This document shows, in pieces, positions 46,079-55,983 of a stretch of 64,000 bases of DNA; the stretch's first letter is position 1, and each line of letters starts with the position of its first letter. Source of the DNA: Saccharofermentans sp. (GTDB lineage Bacteria; Bacillota; Clostridia; Saccharofermentanales; Saccharofermentanaceae); NCBI GenBank assembly GCA_016292135.1, contig JAEFAZ010000005.1:1-64000 (forward strand), given 5' to 3'. A model generated the notes under the pieces. That model was given only the letters and a program-made list of their open reading frames with translations, was not told the DNA's origin and did not search any database. A program made the position numbers and the translations under genes.

Positions 46079-48614
46079 CGGTATTTCCCCTCAGGCCCCG
46101 CTTTTTTGCTTTTATAATTATCTCCGTTACAACGACAATAATCAATACTGCGGTACTTACCATGAGAGAAGGGATCAGATATCTGACGCTGTAATCCATC
46201 TGAACGGTGTTTTGCCCTTCTTCCAGGGGAATAAGGAAGAAAGTATCGGCAAGGAGCTCCGTTTCAGCCTTTTTTCCGTTAACCGTCACTTTCCACTGTT
46301 CATCGTACGGAACCGTAACGCAAAGATAACCGCCGCCCGCTGACTCTGCCGTTATCCTGACGTGACCGTCCTTGAATTCATTGATATCGACCTTTCCGCT
46401 GTTGGCGCGGACAAGCTCACTTACCCTTTGCAGTTCTTTAAGATCGAGCCTTGCAAATACCGCTTCACCCTCTGTATCAGGGACATCCACATAAGAGGAA
46501 ACGCCATTGCCCGGGATATGGAAGACAGACGGAGCGAGCCAGTTATAGTATGCTGTTTCATAAGCCCCGTTTACATCGATAGACAAGTGTCTTGCTGAAG
46601 GGAAACTAATATATCCGTAATAGAGGGAATCTTCGCTGCTGCTGTTGAAAGAATACCTGACGGAACCGTCACCGGTTTCAGTGTCATAACCGATCGTATC
46701 GAAGATCCTGATATCCTCTCCGGTTATAAGACTCCATACCTTGTTGTTGTATTCGAAATAATCAGCGCCTCTAATGCTTTCTGCGGCATATACATCCGAA
46801 GGGATGGTAAAAGCAAGATCCAAGGCATAGGGATTCTTATAGACCGACATGGAGTTATATTCTTTATCGCCGGTCTTTATAAGACCCGGCATGCTGTATG
46901 TCGATGCGACATACTTAACACCGAGAAATGAATCAGCGGCAAGGTTCGAAGTATTGACTATATTCATTGTCGCAGCCGAATAATGGTAACCTGACCTGTC
47001 CATGAAAAGTCCGGCGCGGTCAGATTGGGCTGATGAATATGAAGTAAGTCCGTTGTATCCGTATGCGAGAGGATCGTTGTAACAGCAGGTCAGTCCCTTA
47101 TAGAGGTTCTCATCCCTGAACGCATTCTGTGTGATACGGTAAAAGCCTTCCTTGGGAAGATCCTCTTTAAGCCTTGCCTGATCGTCCGAATATTGTTTGT
47201 AGGATTCAACGTTGGCAGTGCTGTACAAGGGGATCGTCACGATAACGTGAAGTCCGACTTCCGCAACACAGAGGACCAGCACAAAAACGGTCATGATCTT
47301 TCTCAAGTCAGTCCTTATCCCCGACTGCATCAATGCAGCAAATACCGTAATGAGAACGATAAGGCCCACACCGGTAACCGTTACCGTCGTGTTGCCTCCG
47401 CTTATATCGCTTATAAGGATCACGGCAGCAAAAAGCCCGCCGGTGATCGCAACTGACAAGGGCCTGACCGCATCTCTTTCCGGTCCTGCGAGGATCTCGG
47501 CTGCGATGAAGCAAAGAAGGAACGATGCCGCGAAAGCATATCTGTAACCGTATGCAAAAGCGGTATTCTCGCGGAGAAGCAGGAAGATGTTGACAAGGGG
47601 TCTGAAATAGAAGATCGATACGGTAAAAAGCAGAGCGGCCCCGTATGTGATCTTGGCCCTCAAAGGTTTCCTTGCGGCAAAGAAAACTACAGACATTATA
47701 AGAACGAAAGAGCCCGCAAAGACAGCAGGATTCGCCATGTCAGATATGGAAAGGGGCTTATAGTTAGTGATGAAAGACAGAGGATTTCCGTAGATCTCAG
47801 GTATAAAAAGCCCCGTGATATCAAGTCCTCCGTGAGATCCCAGCGCGACCAGGGTCGGAAAGAGGACAACGGCTGAAATAAGAAGGCCTTCCGCCATACA
47901 TACAGTATATCTTGCAACAGCCGATAGTATCTCCTTTGGAGATCTTCTGACAGAGAAAAGATCACAGGCAAGGATCACGACGGAATAAAGGCAGCATATT
48001 GCTCCCATGTACCAGTTGCAGATAACTGCAAGGGCGCATCCTGCGGACAGCAGAATGCGGGATCTCCCCTCCACTGCTTTGTAAACTCCTGCAGCCATAA
48101 CGGGAAGAAAAACCAGACCTTCAAGAAAAGGAAGGAAACAACCTGCTGATATCCCAAAAGTGCAGAAAGCATAACAACATGACAAAAGCTCGGAAAATAC
48201 GATCTGTCTGGTCTCTGACAGCTCATATCTGTTTTCCATGTAGAATTCAAATGCAGTCGCAGCCAAAGCCAATTTTACGGCAACCGCAAAATCCACAAAG
48301 GCGGGAATGCTGTCGTAATTCCAGAAAACGACAAGAAGATTTACGGGAGATGCCAGATAGTATGTAAAGAGCGGATACATGTTATCCCCTAACCCCTTGG
48401 AGAAGGAATAGAGCATGCTTCCGTCTCCCGACAGGAACCTCTTATAGCATCTCAGGAAATCGAGCATCTGTATGTCACCGTCACGGTGCGTAAATGACAA
48501 GCCGCCGAAGGGAGCAAGCCCGAGTATCAGATATATGACATATACAGCCGCAAACACGGCTGCAAATGTCACGATCAGTCTGACAAGCTTCTTCCCCTCT
48601 GCTTTTCTGTTCAT
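46065..48614 (-). CDS. YfhO family membrane protein
   Basis: The 849-residue protein has about twelve helices, with the YfhO hallmark HRDGDIQMLDFLRCYKR near residue 42 and FSKGLGDNMYP shortly after, and a large C-terminal extracytoplasmic domain (about 480-820). YfhO-type proteins in Firmicutes are GT-C-like and have been tied to glycosylation of lipoteichoic acid. I chose the ATG at 48614 although its ribosome-binding site is weak. It lies after pgi on the same strand and overlaps the DUF2142 gene, giving a coupled pair of envelope sugar transferases. Confidence 0.88.
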   Translation of the reverse strand: MNRKAEGKKLVRLIVTFAAVFAAVYVIYLILGLAPFGGLSFTHRDGDIQMLDFLRCYKRFLSGDGSMLYSFSKGLGDNMYPLFTYYLASPVNLLVVFWNYDSIPAFVDFAVAVKLALAATAFEFYMENRYELSETRQIVFSELLSCCYAFCTFGISAGCFLPFLEGLVFLPVMAAGVYKAVEGRSRILLSAGCALAVICNWYMGAICCLYSVVILACDLFSVRRSPKEILSAVARYTVCMAEGLLISAVVLFPTLVALGSHGGLDITGLFIPEIYGNPLSFITNYKPLSISDMANPAVFAGSFVLIMSVVFFAARKPLRAKITYGAALLFTVSIFYFRPLVNIFLLLRENTAFAYGYRYAFAASFLLCFIAAEILAGPERDAVRPLSVAITGGLFAAVILISDISGGNTTVTVTGVGLIVLITVFAALMQSGIRTDLRKIMTVFVLVLCVAEVGLHVIVTIPLYSTANVESYKQYSDDQARLKEDLPKEGFYRITQNAFRDENLYKGLTCCYNDPLAYGYNGLTSYSSAQSDRAGLFMDRSGYHYSAATMNIVNTSNLAADSFLGVKYVASTYSMPGLIKTGDKEYNSMSVYKNPYALDLAFTIPSDVYAAESIRGADYFEYNNKVWSLITGEDIRIFDTIGYDTETGDGSVRYSFNSSSEDSLYYGYISFPSARHLSIDVNGAYETAYYNWLAPSVFHIPGNGVSSYVDVPDTEGEAVFARLDLKELQRVSELVRANSGKVDINEFKDGHVRITAESAGGGYLCVTVPYDEQWKVTVNGKKAETELLADTFFLIPLEEGQNTVQMDYSVRYLIPSLMVSTAVLIIVVVTEIIIKAKKRGLRGNTGEQK

Positions 48615-48637
48615 AAAATGTTCTTTACATAACTTGA

Positions 48638-48672
48638 GGGCTGTCACAAAACATCATATTTTGAAACAGCCC
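48638..48672 (-). repeat. Hairpin between pgi and the YfhO-like gene
   Basis: GGGCTGT (48638-48644) pairs with ACAGCCC (48666-48672), and CAAAA with TTTTG inside it. There is no T-run on the minus strand, so it is a weak terminator or a processing site after pgi. Confidence 0.5.
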
Positions 48673-48696
48673 CTAAGATCGAATTTACCGGTATTA

Positions 48697-50046
48697 TCAG
48701 CCCTTGAGCCTTGCTTCGAGCTCTGCCTTCATGTCCTCGTATCCGGGCTTGCCGAGAAGAGCGAACATGTTCTTCTTGTAAGCCTCAACGCCGGGCTGAT
48801 TGAAAGGATTGACGGAAAGGATATAACCTGAGATGCCGCAAGCCTTCTCAAAGAAGTAGATAAGCTCACCGAGGCAGTAAGGCGTGCACTCGGACATATG
48901 GATCGCAAGATTCGGGACCTTGCCGTCGACATGAGCGAGGACTGTTCCCTGCATGGCCTTCTTGTTGACTTCATTCATGTCCATTCCTGCAAGGAAATTA
49001 AGACCGTCAAGATCATCCGGATCCTTGGGGATCTCAAAGGACCTTCTTGCCTTATCGATCTCGACTACCGTCTCAAACATGATCCTGGCGCCGTCCTGGA
49101 TATACTGACCCATGGAGTGAAGATCCGTAGTATTGTCGACACCTGCAGGGAAGATACCCCTCAGGTCCTTTCCTTCGGACTCACCGTAGAGCTGCTTCCA
49201 CCACTCAGTCATGTAGTGGAAGGAAGGTTCATAGTTGACCATGACCTCTGTGGAATAACCTGATCTCAGCAGGCAGTTACGGACTGCGGCATACTGGTAG
49301 CAGGGATTTTCGGACAGAGGCATCTTCTTATATTCCTTGGATGCATCCCTTGCACCCTTCATGAGTTCACGGATATCGATACCGGAAACAGCGATAGGAA
49401 GAAGTCCGACAGCCGTCAGGACTGAGAATCTGCCTCCGACATCATCGGGAACTACGAATGTCTCGTAGCCTTCCTCATCTGCCAGACCCTTCAATACACC
49501 CTTCTTCTTGTCGGTCGTAGCGTAGATCCTGTCTCTTGCACCTTCCCTGCCGTACTTCTTTTCCATGTAAGCACGAAGGATCCTGAAAGCGATGGCAGGC
49601 TCCGTAGTGGTTCCGGACTTGGAGATGATGTTTACTGAAATGTTCTTTCCTTCGATAACGTCCATCATGTCTGCCAGATATGTGGCGCTGATGGAATTAC
49701 CGCAGAAGAGTATCATGGGAGCCTTCCTGTCCTTCTTGGACAGGGCGTTGGCAAATGAATGGTTCAAAAGTTCGATAACGGCTCTTGCACCGAGATAGGA
49801 ACCGCCGATACCGATAACAACGAGAACATCGGAATCTCTCCTGATCTTCTGTGCAGCCTTGCGGATTCGGTTAAACTCATCCTTGTCATATGCCGAAGGA
49901 AGATTGAGCCAGCCCAAAAAGTCATTTCCGGGGCCGTTCTTCTTCGCGAGCATGTCTGATGCGATCTTTACCTGGGGTTCGATCCTGTCGATGGCTTCCT
50001 GTCCGCCTATAAAACCAAGGGCGTTCTGATAGTCAAATGTGATCAT
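48697..50046 (-). CDS. pgi: Glucose-6-phosphate isomerase
   Basis: The 449-residue cytoplasmic enzyme interconverts glucose 6-phosphate and fructose 6-phosphate. The SIS-domain blocks [13 protein letters not shown] and [11 protein letters not shown] and the C-terminal active-site region [26 protein letters not shown] are present. Length fits the shorter Firmicutes form, not the 550-residue E. coli form. AAGGAG lies about eight bases before the ATG. A TATACT lies about 50 bases upstream on the minus strand. It is divergent from the DUF4364 gene across a 30-base palindrome. Confidence 0.97.
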   Translation of the reverse strand: MITFDYQNALGFIGGQEAIDRIEPQVKIASDMLAKKNGPGNDFLGWLNLPSAYDKDEFNRIRKAAQKIRRDSDVLVVIGIGGSYLGARAVIELLNHSFANALSKKDRKAPMILFCGNSISATYLADMMDVIEGKNISVNIISKSGTTTEPAIAFRILRAYMEKKYGREGARDRIYATTDKKKGVLKGLADEEGYETFVVPDDVGGRFSVLTAVGLLPIAVSGIDIRELMKGARDASKEYKKMPLSENPCYQYAAVRNCLLRSGYSTEVMVNYEPSFHYMTEWWKQLYGESEGKDLRGIFPAGVDNTTDLHSMGQYIQDGARIMFETVVEIDKARRSFEIPKDPDDLDGLNFLAGMDMNEVNKKAMQGTVLAHVDGKVPNLAIHMSECTPYCLGELIYFFEKACGISGYILSVNPFNQPGVEAYKKNMFALLGKPGYEDMKAELEARLKG

Positions 50047-50122
50047 ATATATTTCTCCTTGAACGTTGATGATACAAAAGCATTACAAAGTATACACCCC
50101 TGAACCTTACTCTTAAACCTTA

Positions 50123-50163
50123 TTTTGCCCAAAAGAGAACTTTTCGGCAAAATGCTATATAAT
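50123..50163. promoter_or_regulatory. Thirty-base palindrome next to a TATAAT in the pgi / DUF4364 divergent region
   Basis: TTTTGCC-C-AAAAG-AGAA-CTTTT-C-GGCAAAA (50123-50152) is a near-perfect dyad, broken by one C-C mismatch. A perfect TATAAT follows at 50158-50163, so the dyad covers the -35 position of the DUF4364 promoter. On the other strand the pgi -10 (TATACT) lies further away. It is a good candidate operator. Confidence 0.6.
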
Positions 50164-50197
50164 AAGGGGTGTTATCTGATAAAGAGAGGTTATTGTA

Positions 50198-50737
50198 ATG
50201 ACAGATCTGTCCGCAGCAGACGCAAAAGTACATATTCTCTATATCGTCGGAAATGTTCCTTCGATAAGCTATCATATGCTCATGGACAAGTGTCTGTCAT
50301 CCCTCTACATGGATTTCTTTACCTTCAGCAAGGCATATTCCGAGCTCATCGCGGGAAATCTTATGGATGTTACGCACGGCGAAAACGGAATGGGCGAAGC
50401 TATCGGCGGTACCGAACAACTCAAATTAAGTGACGGCGGCATCGCTGTCCTGGAGGATATCGTTCCATCCATCAATCTGGAAGTCAGGTCACATCTGGAT
50501 GCAGCCTGCAAAGAACTTAATGCGAAGATATCCGAACTTGAAAGATACAAAGCCTCCAGCGAACCTTCTGGAGACGGTAAGATCATGGTCAGATTGACAT
50601 CCGAGAACCTTTCGATAAACCTTGTATGCACCGCAGCGGATGAAGCTGCCTCCATTTGCAGCAACTGGAGAGAGAACGGGCAGCTGCTGTCCGGATCTGT
50701 TACGGAAACCTTAACCGGCAAACCGGAGGATCTTTGA
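50198..50737 (+). CDS. DUF4364 family protein
   Basis: The 179-residue soluble protein has the DUF4364 plan: an N-terminal winged-helix-like part (about 5-90, with AKVHILYIVGNVPSISYHM and LKLSDGGIAVLEDIVPSI) and a beta-rich C-terminal part. The family is common in Clostridia, is suspected to bind DNA, and has no firm function. AGAGG lies about eight bases before the ATG. It starts four bases before the fibronectin/transglutaminase gene ends its leader, so the two are probably one transcript. Confidence 0.82.
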   Translation: MTDLSAADAKVHILYIVGNVPSISYHMLMDKCLSSLYMDFFTFSKAYSELIAGNLMDVTHGENGMGEAIGGTEQLKLSDGGIAVLEDIVPSINLEVRSHLDAACKELNAKISELERYKASSEPSGDGKIMVRLTSENLSINLVCTAADEAASICSNWRENGQLLSGSVTETLTGKPEDL

Positions 50738-50740
50738 TCT

Positions 50741-52006
50741 ATGAAAATATCCATGAGAAAGCTTTTGATCCCGGTCTTCATGATCTTAATGCTCTGCCTT
50801 GTCTTCCCTGTTGTCTTTAATTCGCAGGTCAGGGCTGTCAACAGTGACGACGATGCCATAACCGACAGCGAGTTCAAGTCGAGCAAGGTTGCGATCAGTC
50901 AGGGTTACATGAGTTACGAGACAAAGATAAAGGTCTGCTGGGAATCCCTGGCAGGTTCCAGCGGATATGTCATCTATACTGTCGAAAACGGCAAGACAAA
51001 GAACATAGCGACAGTCGACAGGATGACGCTGAACTACAAGCTTACGGGTCTTAAGGGCGGGACCACATACACGATCGGAGTAAAAGGCTACCGCCGTTCA
51101 GGCAGCAGCACGATCTATACAGCCGCATCTGAGATAAGGGCCACTACATCCCCTTCCAAGCCTGTCATCAAGTCTTTCAATGTGTCAGGACCCAAGGCGG
51201 AAATCAGCTGGAAGGCCGTATCCTGCTCCAAGTATGCGCTCTACTATTACAACAACGGTGAGCGCGCCCTTATCAAGTTCATCAATTCGGACAAGACATC
51301 CACCAGTTTAAGACGTTCCTGCTATCCCGGACTCACGGGCGAAAACGGCAAGTGCAAGATCTACCTTACGGCCATCTGCAAGGATGAACAGGGCAATACC
51401 AGGGAAAGCCGGGCATCCATAAAGATCGCCAAGACCAATCTTCAAGTCCCTTATATCGAGGACGTAAGGCGTCATTATTCCCTTGTGGACGGCATCGCCA
51501 TGTTCAAGAATATCAAGCCCGGCGAATCCAACACCAAGTCCATCAACTGCTATATGTATAAATCCTCTGACTCATCCAAGAAATATTCCACGAGCAAGAT
51601 CAACTTCTCCAAAAAGGATATCGAGGCCATAAAGAAGTTCGAGTCAGATTACTTCCACAGTTCATGGTCTGACGGAGAAAAGATCGCCTTCACCCTCTGG
51701 TGGATCAACATGAACTCCACCTATGACAAGAGCTACAAATACTCGGCCAAATATTCCACGGCTGACGTTATCTTCACATATAAATACGGACAGTGCCTCC
51801 AGTATAACGGTGCTTTGGTCATGATGATGAACTACCTGGGCTACGATGCTTATCTTGTAGCAAGGACAGGGTACAGACAGCATTACCGCGCATTCATCGA
51901 TGTTGACGGAAAGCCTTACGCGATCGAAGTCGGCGCAGATTCACGCAGATGGGGATTCTATTTCATGGAACCCAATAACGATATGGCCATCAACCGTAAC
52001 ACATAA
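50741..52006 (+). CDS. Secreted fibronectin-type III and transglutaminase-like protein
   Basis: The 421-residue exported protein has a signal peptide (hydrophobic 7-27), two fibronectin type III-like domains (about 45-140 and 142-235, the first with WESLAGSSGYVIYTV) and a C-terminal transglutaminase/protease-like domain. Cys352 in KYGQCLQYNG and His381 in RQHYRAFIDVDGKPY are in the family positions; the expected third acidic residue appears as Glu or Asp in IEVGAD. The domain may cross-link or cleave wall or surface proteins. It follows the DUF4364 gene by three bases and ends six bases before the convergent 1021-residue protein's stop. Confidence 0.8.
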   Translation: MKISMRKLLIPVFMILMLCLVFPVVFNSQVRAVNSDDDAITDSEFKSSKVAISQGYMSYETKIKVCWESLAGSSGYVIYTVENGKTKNIATVDRMTLNYKLTGLKGGTTYTIGVKGYRRSGSSTIYTAASEIRATTSPSKPVIKSFNVSGPKAEISWKAVSCSKYALYYYNNGERALIKFINSDKTSTSLRRSCYPGLTGENGKCKIYLTAICKDEQGNTRESRASIKIAKTNLQVPYIEDVRRHYSLVDGIAMFKNIKPGESNTKSINCYMYKSSDSSKKYSTSKINFSKKDIEAIKKFESDYFHSSWSDGEKIAFTLWWINMNSTYDKSYKYSAKYSTADVIFTYKYGQCLQYNGALVMMMNYLGYDAYLVARTGYRQHYRAFIDVDGKPYAIEVGADSRRWGFYFMEPNNDMAINRNT

Positions 52007-52012
52007 CGGGGA

Positions 52013-55000
52013 TCACTTATTCTCGACTTTAACGATCAGGACTTCACCGGCATCGAGGACTCTCCTGTTGAAGAGTTTTCCGAACTTGCCGGTGCTCAGC
52101 ACCCGGCCAGCCGATGAATATCTCGTCGCATAGGAATTGAACAGATCAGCGCCGGCAGATGAAATGACGAACTGTTTCATCTCCCTGGAGCAGTTTGCGA
52201 TAACAAGATACTTGTCCCCGAATGAACCGGAGAACGAAAATACGCCGCACAGCTTGGTAAACTCTCCCACATTCTCACCGGACGAGGGATCCAGAGGTTC
52301 GGTTAGTTCGGGAACATACATAACAGATGTGTTGCCGTTCGTCACTTCAGCCATCATCTTCATGGTCGAAAAGAGGTTCACGGCACTCTTGCCGTCATAG
52401 AACATCTTCTCCGTTTCATAATATGCGGGCTTATAGTCTATCTTAAGATCCATCATCGGCAACTCCACGAACCCTGCCTCTTCACAAAGGAGCATGGAAA
52501 CATATTCGGCACATGTTGCAGAATCGGGAAGCGACATGGAAGAGATATACTGGCCGCTGTCACTCACGATCCTGGACCTTTCCGCTTCCGTGTTGATACG
52601 GTTGAAGAAACCTGCGACATTGATCATGTAATAGGTATCGGAGCTTCCGACTTCCTTTATATCACTGGCATTTACGCTGAGAGTATGACTGTCCGCATTC
52701 GAGAGCCTGATGCCGCCGTCGTATTTCATGCCGTCCAGGAATACGACCTTCTCCTTTATAGCGGTATAGTAGGCGGACTGCTCGATCAGGGAGATCATGT
52801 AGTCTACATATCCGCCCCTGACAGCATCACTTGCAAAACAGGAATCGGTATCGGCTATCTCTATATAGATACGGTCAAACCTGCGGCTCCAGGGTACTGC
52901 AGTCCCGTTGGAGACTCTCCTGGCTCCGTATCCTTCAGATACCGTTCCGCACATATAAGACATAAAGTTGTCTATGTCGTTCTCATTGGCACATGAACCT
53001 ATTACGATCCAGGGATCCGCTCCTGCTCCCGATACCATCTCAAGACAGTCTTCCAGCGAATCACAAGCGGAGATCCTTTCCGTCCCGGCATCCGATACAA
53101 GGTTATGTGACAGGGATGCCTGAGAATGAGAATAGATGATATCCGGGCTGTAGCCTTCAGATCCCAGTGCCAGCCCTCCGAGTCTTACGGCAGACGGATT
53201 GGAATTTCTTAAGGAATCCGACAGATATACCGGAATATAGTTATCTCCGGAATTGTCGGGACCCAGATACAGATCGTCGATATAAACGGTGCCGCTGCCG
53301 GTAAAGGATATATAAAGCCTGACCGTATCTTCGCCGAGCATATTATCCGTGACGGCAAAAAGTGTCGATAAAGTCTTATTGCTGCCGGCCCCTATATCTC
53401 CCGTAAAGGAGATCCTGCCGAACCTTTCGCCGGTGAGCCAGCAGGTCAGCTGGATATCTTCGGAACTTCTGGCAGTGAACCTGAGCCTGTAAAAATCATC
53501 AGGAATGAAATTGTCTTCGGAGTTCCCGGGAAGCCTTTGGGAAATAACATGCACGCCGTCACCCGTTCCGGAGAATTTAAGGGCTTTATTTCCGGATACC
53601 GCATCGGGAACAAATGATGCGGCTGTTCCCTTTCCGTAAAGATCCCAGAGGATGCCGGATCCGGCGCTGACCCACTTGTCTTCCGAAGAAGGAACCGAAA
53701 TGTTTACAACGGGATCGATCATGACAGAACATATATCCCCGCGGCTTATGCTGTCAGGAGCTACTGATTCGCTGACCTTTATGACCGACAGGACCGATGT
53801 CCTGAAAAGATTTCTTCCCGACGAGTAAATGAATCCGTCTCCATACCATGCCAGCAGATCGTCCACGGCAGTATCAACCGTTGAAATGATATTATATCCG
53901 CCGCTTTCTTCATCAAATGACAACGCTACCCTGTCAGATGTGGATATGACGAGTTTTCCGTCCTGACCGCAGACGCAGGATCTTACTACCGCAGTACCCG
54001 TATCGAAGGATACCTCCCTGTATGAAACGCCGTCTTTGGTACAGACTACAAGATCTCCTCCGGTCGTAACGATATAGAGGATATCATCTGACATTGCGAC
54101 TCCTGCGATGGAATCCCTGTCGACGGCCGTATCAGATACATTCCTGAAGACAAAACCGTTGTCCGAATAGAAGACACCGCCTTCGCCTGCAACAGCAAAT
54201 GCATCCCCCAGCTTAGCGATGCATGAAGGCTTCGTCCCCTCAGGCAGATCCACTTTAAAAAGCCCGTCATTAAAGACATAAAGATCGCCGCTGCTGTTCA
54301 TGATAAGGAGCTTGTTGCCGACCGCAACGCAGGAAGCAACGTTCCTTATATCAGGATTATCAGCCGTAACGGCAACAAAAGTCCTTCCGTCAGAAGCCTC
54401 ATATATGGTGCCGTCGGATGTGACCGCGTAACAGATATCCCCGGAGGAAGCGATCTTGCTGAACAGGACCATATCCCCGCCTGTCTTGACAGGGGCAGGA
54501 CCCGTAATGTCAGCATAGATGATCCCGTCACCGGACAATACGGTCACACAGTTCCCGTAAACTTCAACATCAGCTATATCCGAGATAAATCCGCCCGTAA
54601 CGAACGTCATCATGTCATATACTTCAGCCATCGACTCGGGATAATAAGATTCAACACGGCCGGTATATTTTCGGTGCATGACTCCGTCGGAATCATTTCC
54701 AAGGACGCGGAGTTCACCGCCCGAGAGCCTTTCAAGGTCAGTTTTCTTTCCCGTTACGGAATCTGATTTGAAATATATATTCTTACCGTCAAAATCCGTG
54801 GCAGTCAGTGTCACATATTCGTAGCCGGTCTCGAAAGACGCATCTCTTATGAGATTCACGCTCGGAACATAGCCGATATTAAGACCGGCTCCGCCAAAGG
54901 AATCGCCTCTCAGTTCATCCCTGAAACCGATATCGACCAGCTCGGAACGGAAACCGAATATGCCCATCCATATCAGAAGGACTGCAGCTATAAGTACGAT

Positions 55001-55078
55001 CACCAGCGTGACCATGAAAAACAGCCTTAATCCCCTTCTCTTTGTGGCGGCCAGTCTGAATTCGGATAATCTCAGCAT
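52013..55078 (-). CDS. Membrane-anchored protein with propeller-like repeats and a glycosidase-like region
   Basis: The 1021-residue protein has one N-terminal helix (about 18-42) and is otherwise extracytoplasmic. Residues about 150-430 form repeated beta strands with Asp-Gly turns, as in a propeller. A jelly-roll-like carbohydrate-binding module follows (about 490-610, with DDFYRLRFTARSS and YIDDLYLGPD). Residues about 615-930 look barrel-like and recall GH51/GH79 enzymes (AVRLGGLALGSEG and ADPWIVIGSCANENDIDNF), with a C-terminal beta sandwich (about 930-1021). I could not locate a convincing Asn-Glu acid/base, so it may be inactive or a new variant. GGAGG precedes the ATG, and the start overlaps the CPBP stop by seven bases. 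Confidence 0.6.
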   Translation of the reverse strand: MLRLSEFRLAATKRRGLRLFFMVTLVIVLIAAVLLIWMGIFGFRSELVDIGFRDELRGDSFGGAGLNIGYVPSVNLIRDASFETGYEYVTLTATDFDGKNIYFKSDSVTGKKTDLERLSGGELRVLGNDSDGVMHRKYTGRVESYYPESMAEVYDMMTFVTGGFISDIADVEVYGNCVTVLSGDGIIYADITGPAPVKTGGDMVLFSKIASSGDICYAVTSDGTIYEASDGRTFVAVTADNPDIRNVASCVAVGNKLLIMNSSGDLYVFNDGLFKVDLPEGTKPSCIAKLGDAFAVAGEGGVFYSDNGFVFRNVSDTAVDRDSIAGVAMSDDILYIVTTGGDLVVCTKDGVSYREVSFDTGTAVVRSCVCGQDGKLVISTSDRVALSFDEESGGYNIISTVDTAVDDLLAWYGDGFIYSSGRNLFRTSVLSVIKVSESVAPDSISRGDICSVMIDPVVNISVPSSEDKWVSAGSGILWDLYGKGTAASFVPDAVSGNKALKFSGTGDGVHVISQRLPGNSEDNFIPDDFYRLRFTARSSEDIQLTCWLTGERFGRISFTGDIGAGSNKTLSTLFAVTDNMLGEDTVRLYISFTGSGTVYIDDLYLGPDNSGDNYIPVYLSDSLRNSNPSAVRLGGLALGSEGYSPDIIYSHSQASLSHNLVSDAGTERISACDSLEDCLEMVSGAGADPWIVIGSCANENDIDNFMSYMCGTVSEGYGARRVSNGTAVPWSRRFDRIYIEIADTDSCFASDAVRGGYVDYMISLIEQSAYYTAIKEKVVFLDGMKYDGGIRLSNADSHTLSVNASDIKEVGSSDTYYMINVAGFFNRINTEAERSRIVSDSGQYISSMSLPDSATCAEYVSMLLCEEAGFVELPMMDLKIDYKPAYYETEKMFYDGKSAVNLFSTMKMMAEVTNGNTSVMYVPELTEPLDPSSGENVGEFTKLCGVFSFSGSFGDKYLVIANCSREMKQFVISSAGADLFNSYATRYSSAGRVLSTGKFGKLFNRRVLDAGEVLIVKVENK

Positions 55079-55983
55079 GACGAGACCTCCTGCGTGTTCA
55101 GGGCTGCATCACCGGCGTCCTGTTCTTTCTCTTTTTCCTCTTTGGCTCTTTTGTATCTGTACCAAAGATAGACAAAAGCGATGGAAGAGGGAACCATCAG
55201 CATACACTCGATAAGTGTCAGGGCATATCTGATGTCAGAACGTACAGAGGATGCTATGCCGAACTGTTCAAGTGCGAGCAGGCTCGGGAAGGCGGATCCC
55301 AGAAAATTAAAAACGGCATGCATGATGACCGGCATTTTGAGATCGTTGCAGTAAAGATATACGGAACCGATAACGATACCGCAGATAAGAGCGTAACCGA
55401 TATGGACCGTGATACCGTGCATGAGTCCGAATATGACAGCCTGGACCAGAACGGCGGCGCCGCCGGGCATGATCATGCGCATCTTGCCCATGATGATCCC
55501 TCTGAAAAGGAATTCCTCACAGAAAGGCACCAGTGTGCATGTCGTTACTATGTAGAGGATACTGTCCCACAAAGGGACCTTCTGCTGGGGAACCTCGGAA
55601 TACCTGTTAACGCTTTCCCTGTAATGATCGAGATTCTCCTTAAGGCTGTTAAGATAATCCGAGATATAATCTGCGGCTATCATATATACGACCACTATGC
55701 CGGCAAGTCCCAATGCCACGAAGAAGACACTGACGACCTTGTCCTTAGAGGTCTTGTTGAAGAAAATGAACTCTTCCTTCTGTCTGTCAAACTGCCAGAA
55801 AAGCCAAAGCACTCCTATCGTCAGGAGATTGGCACAAGCGCAGGAGACTCCCTGATATATCTTACGGTCGATCTGTAATGTATCAAGGATCCAGTCTACG
55901 ATCAGCGTGCATAAAACGAACAACGCCAAGGCCAGAATGACCTTAAGGCATGCTGAGATGACTCTGACGACGGTCGTCTTCAT
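55072..55983 (-). CDS. CPBP family intramembrane glutamic protease
   Basis: The 303-residue membrane protein has about eight helices and the CPBP (Abi/Rce1) motifs: Glu156-Glu157 and Arg161 in FCEEFLFRGI, His189 in GLMHG and His222 in MPVIMHAVFNF. The family cleaves within the membrane; several members mature peptides or take part in surface-protein handling. GGAGG lies seven bases before the ATG, which follows the DUF1292-like stop directly (TAAATG). The next gene encodes the 1021-residue anchored protein with a seven-base overlap, so that protein is a possible partner or substrate. Confidence 0.9.
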   Translation of the reverse strand: MKTTVVRVISACLKVILALALFVLCTLIVDWILDTLQIDRKIYQGVSCACANLLTIGVLWLFWQFDRQKEEFIFFNKTSKDKVVSVFFVALGLAGIVVVYMIAADYISDYLNSLKENLDHYRESVNRYSEVPQQKVPLWDSILYIVTTCTLVPFCEEFLFRGIIMGKMRMIMPGGAAVLVQAVIFGLMHGITVHIGYALICGIVIGSVYLYCNDLKMPVIMHAVFNFLGSAFPSLLALEQFGIASSVRSDIRYALTLIECMLMVPSSIAFVYLWYRYKRAKEEKEKEQDAGDAALNTQEVSSC

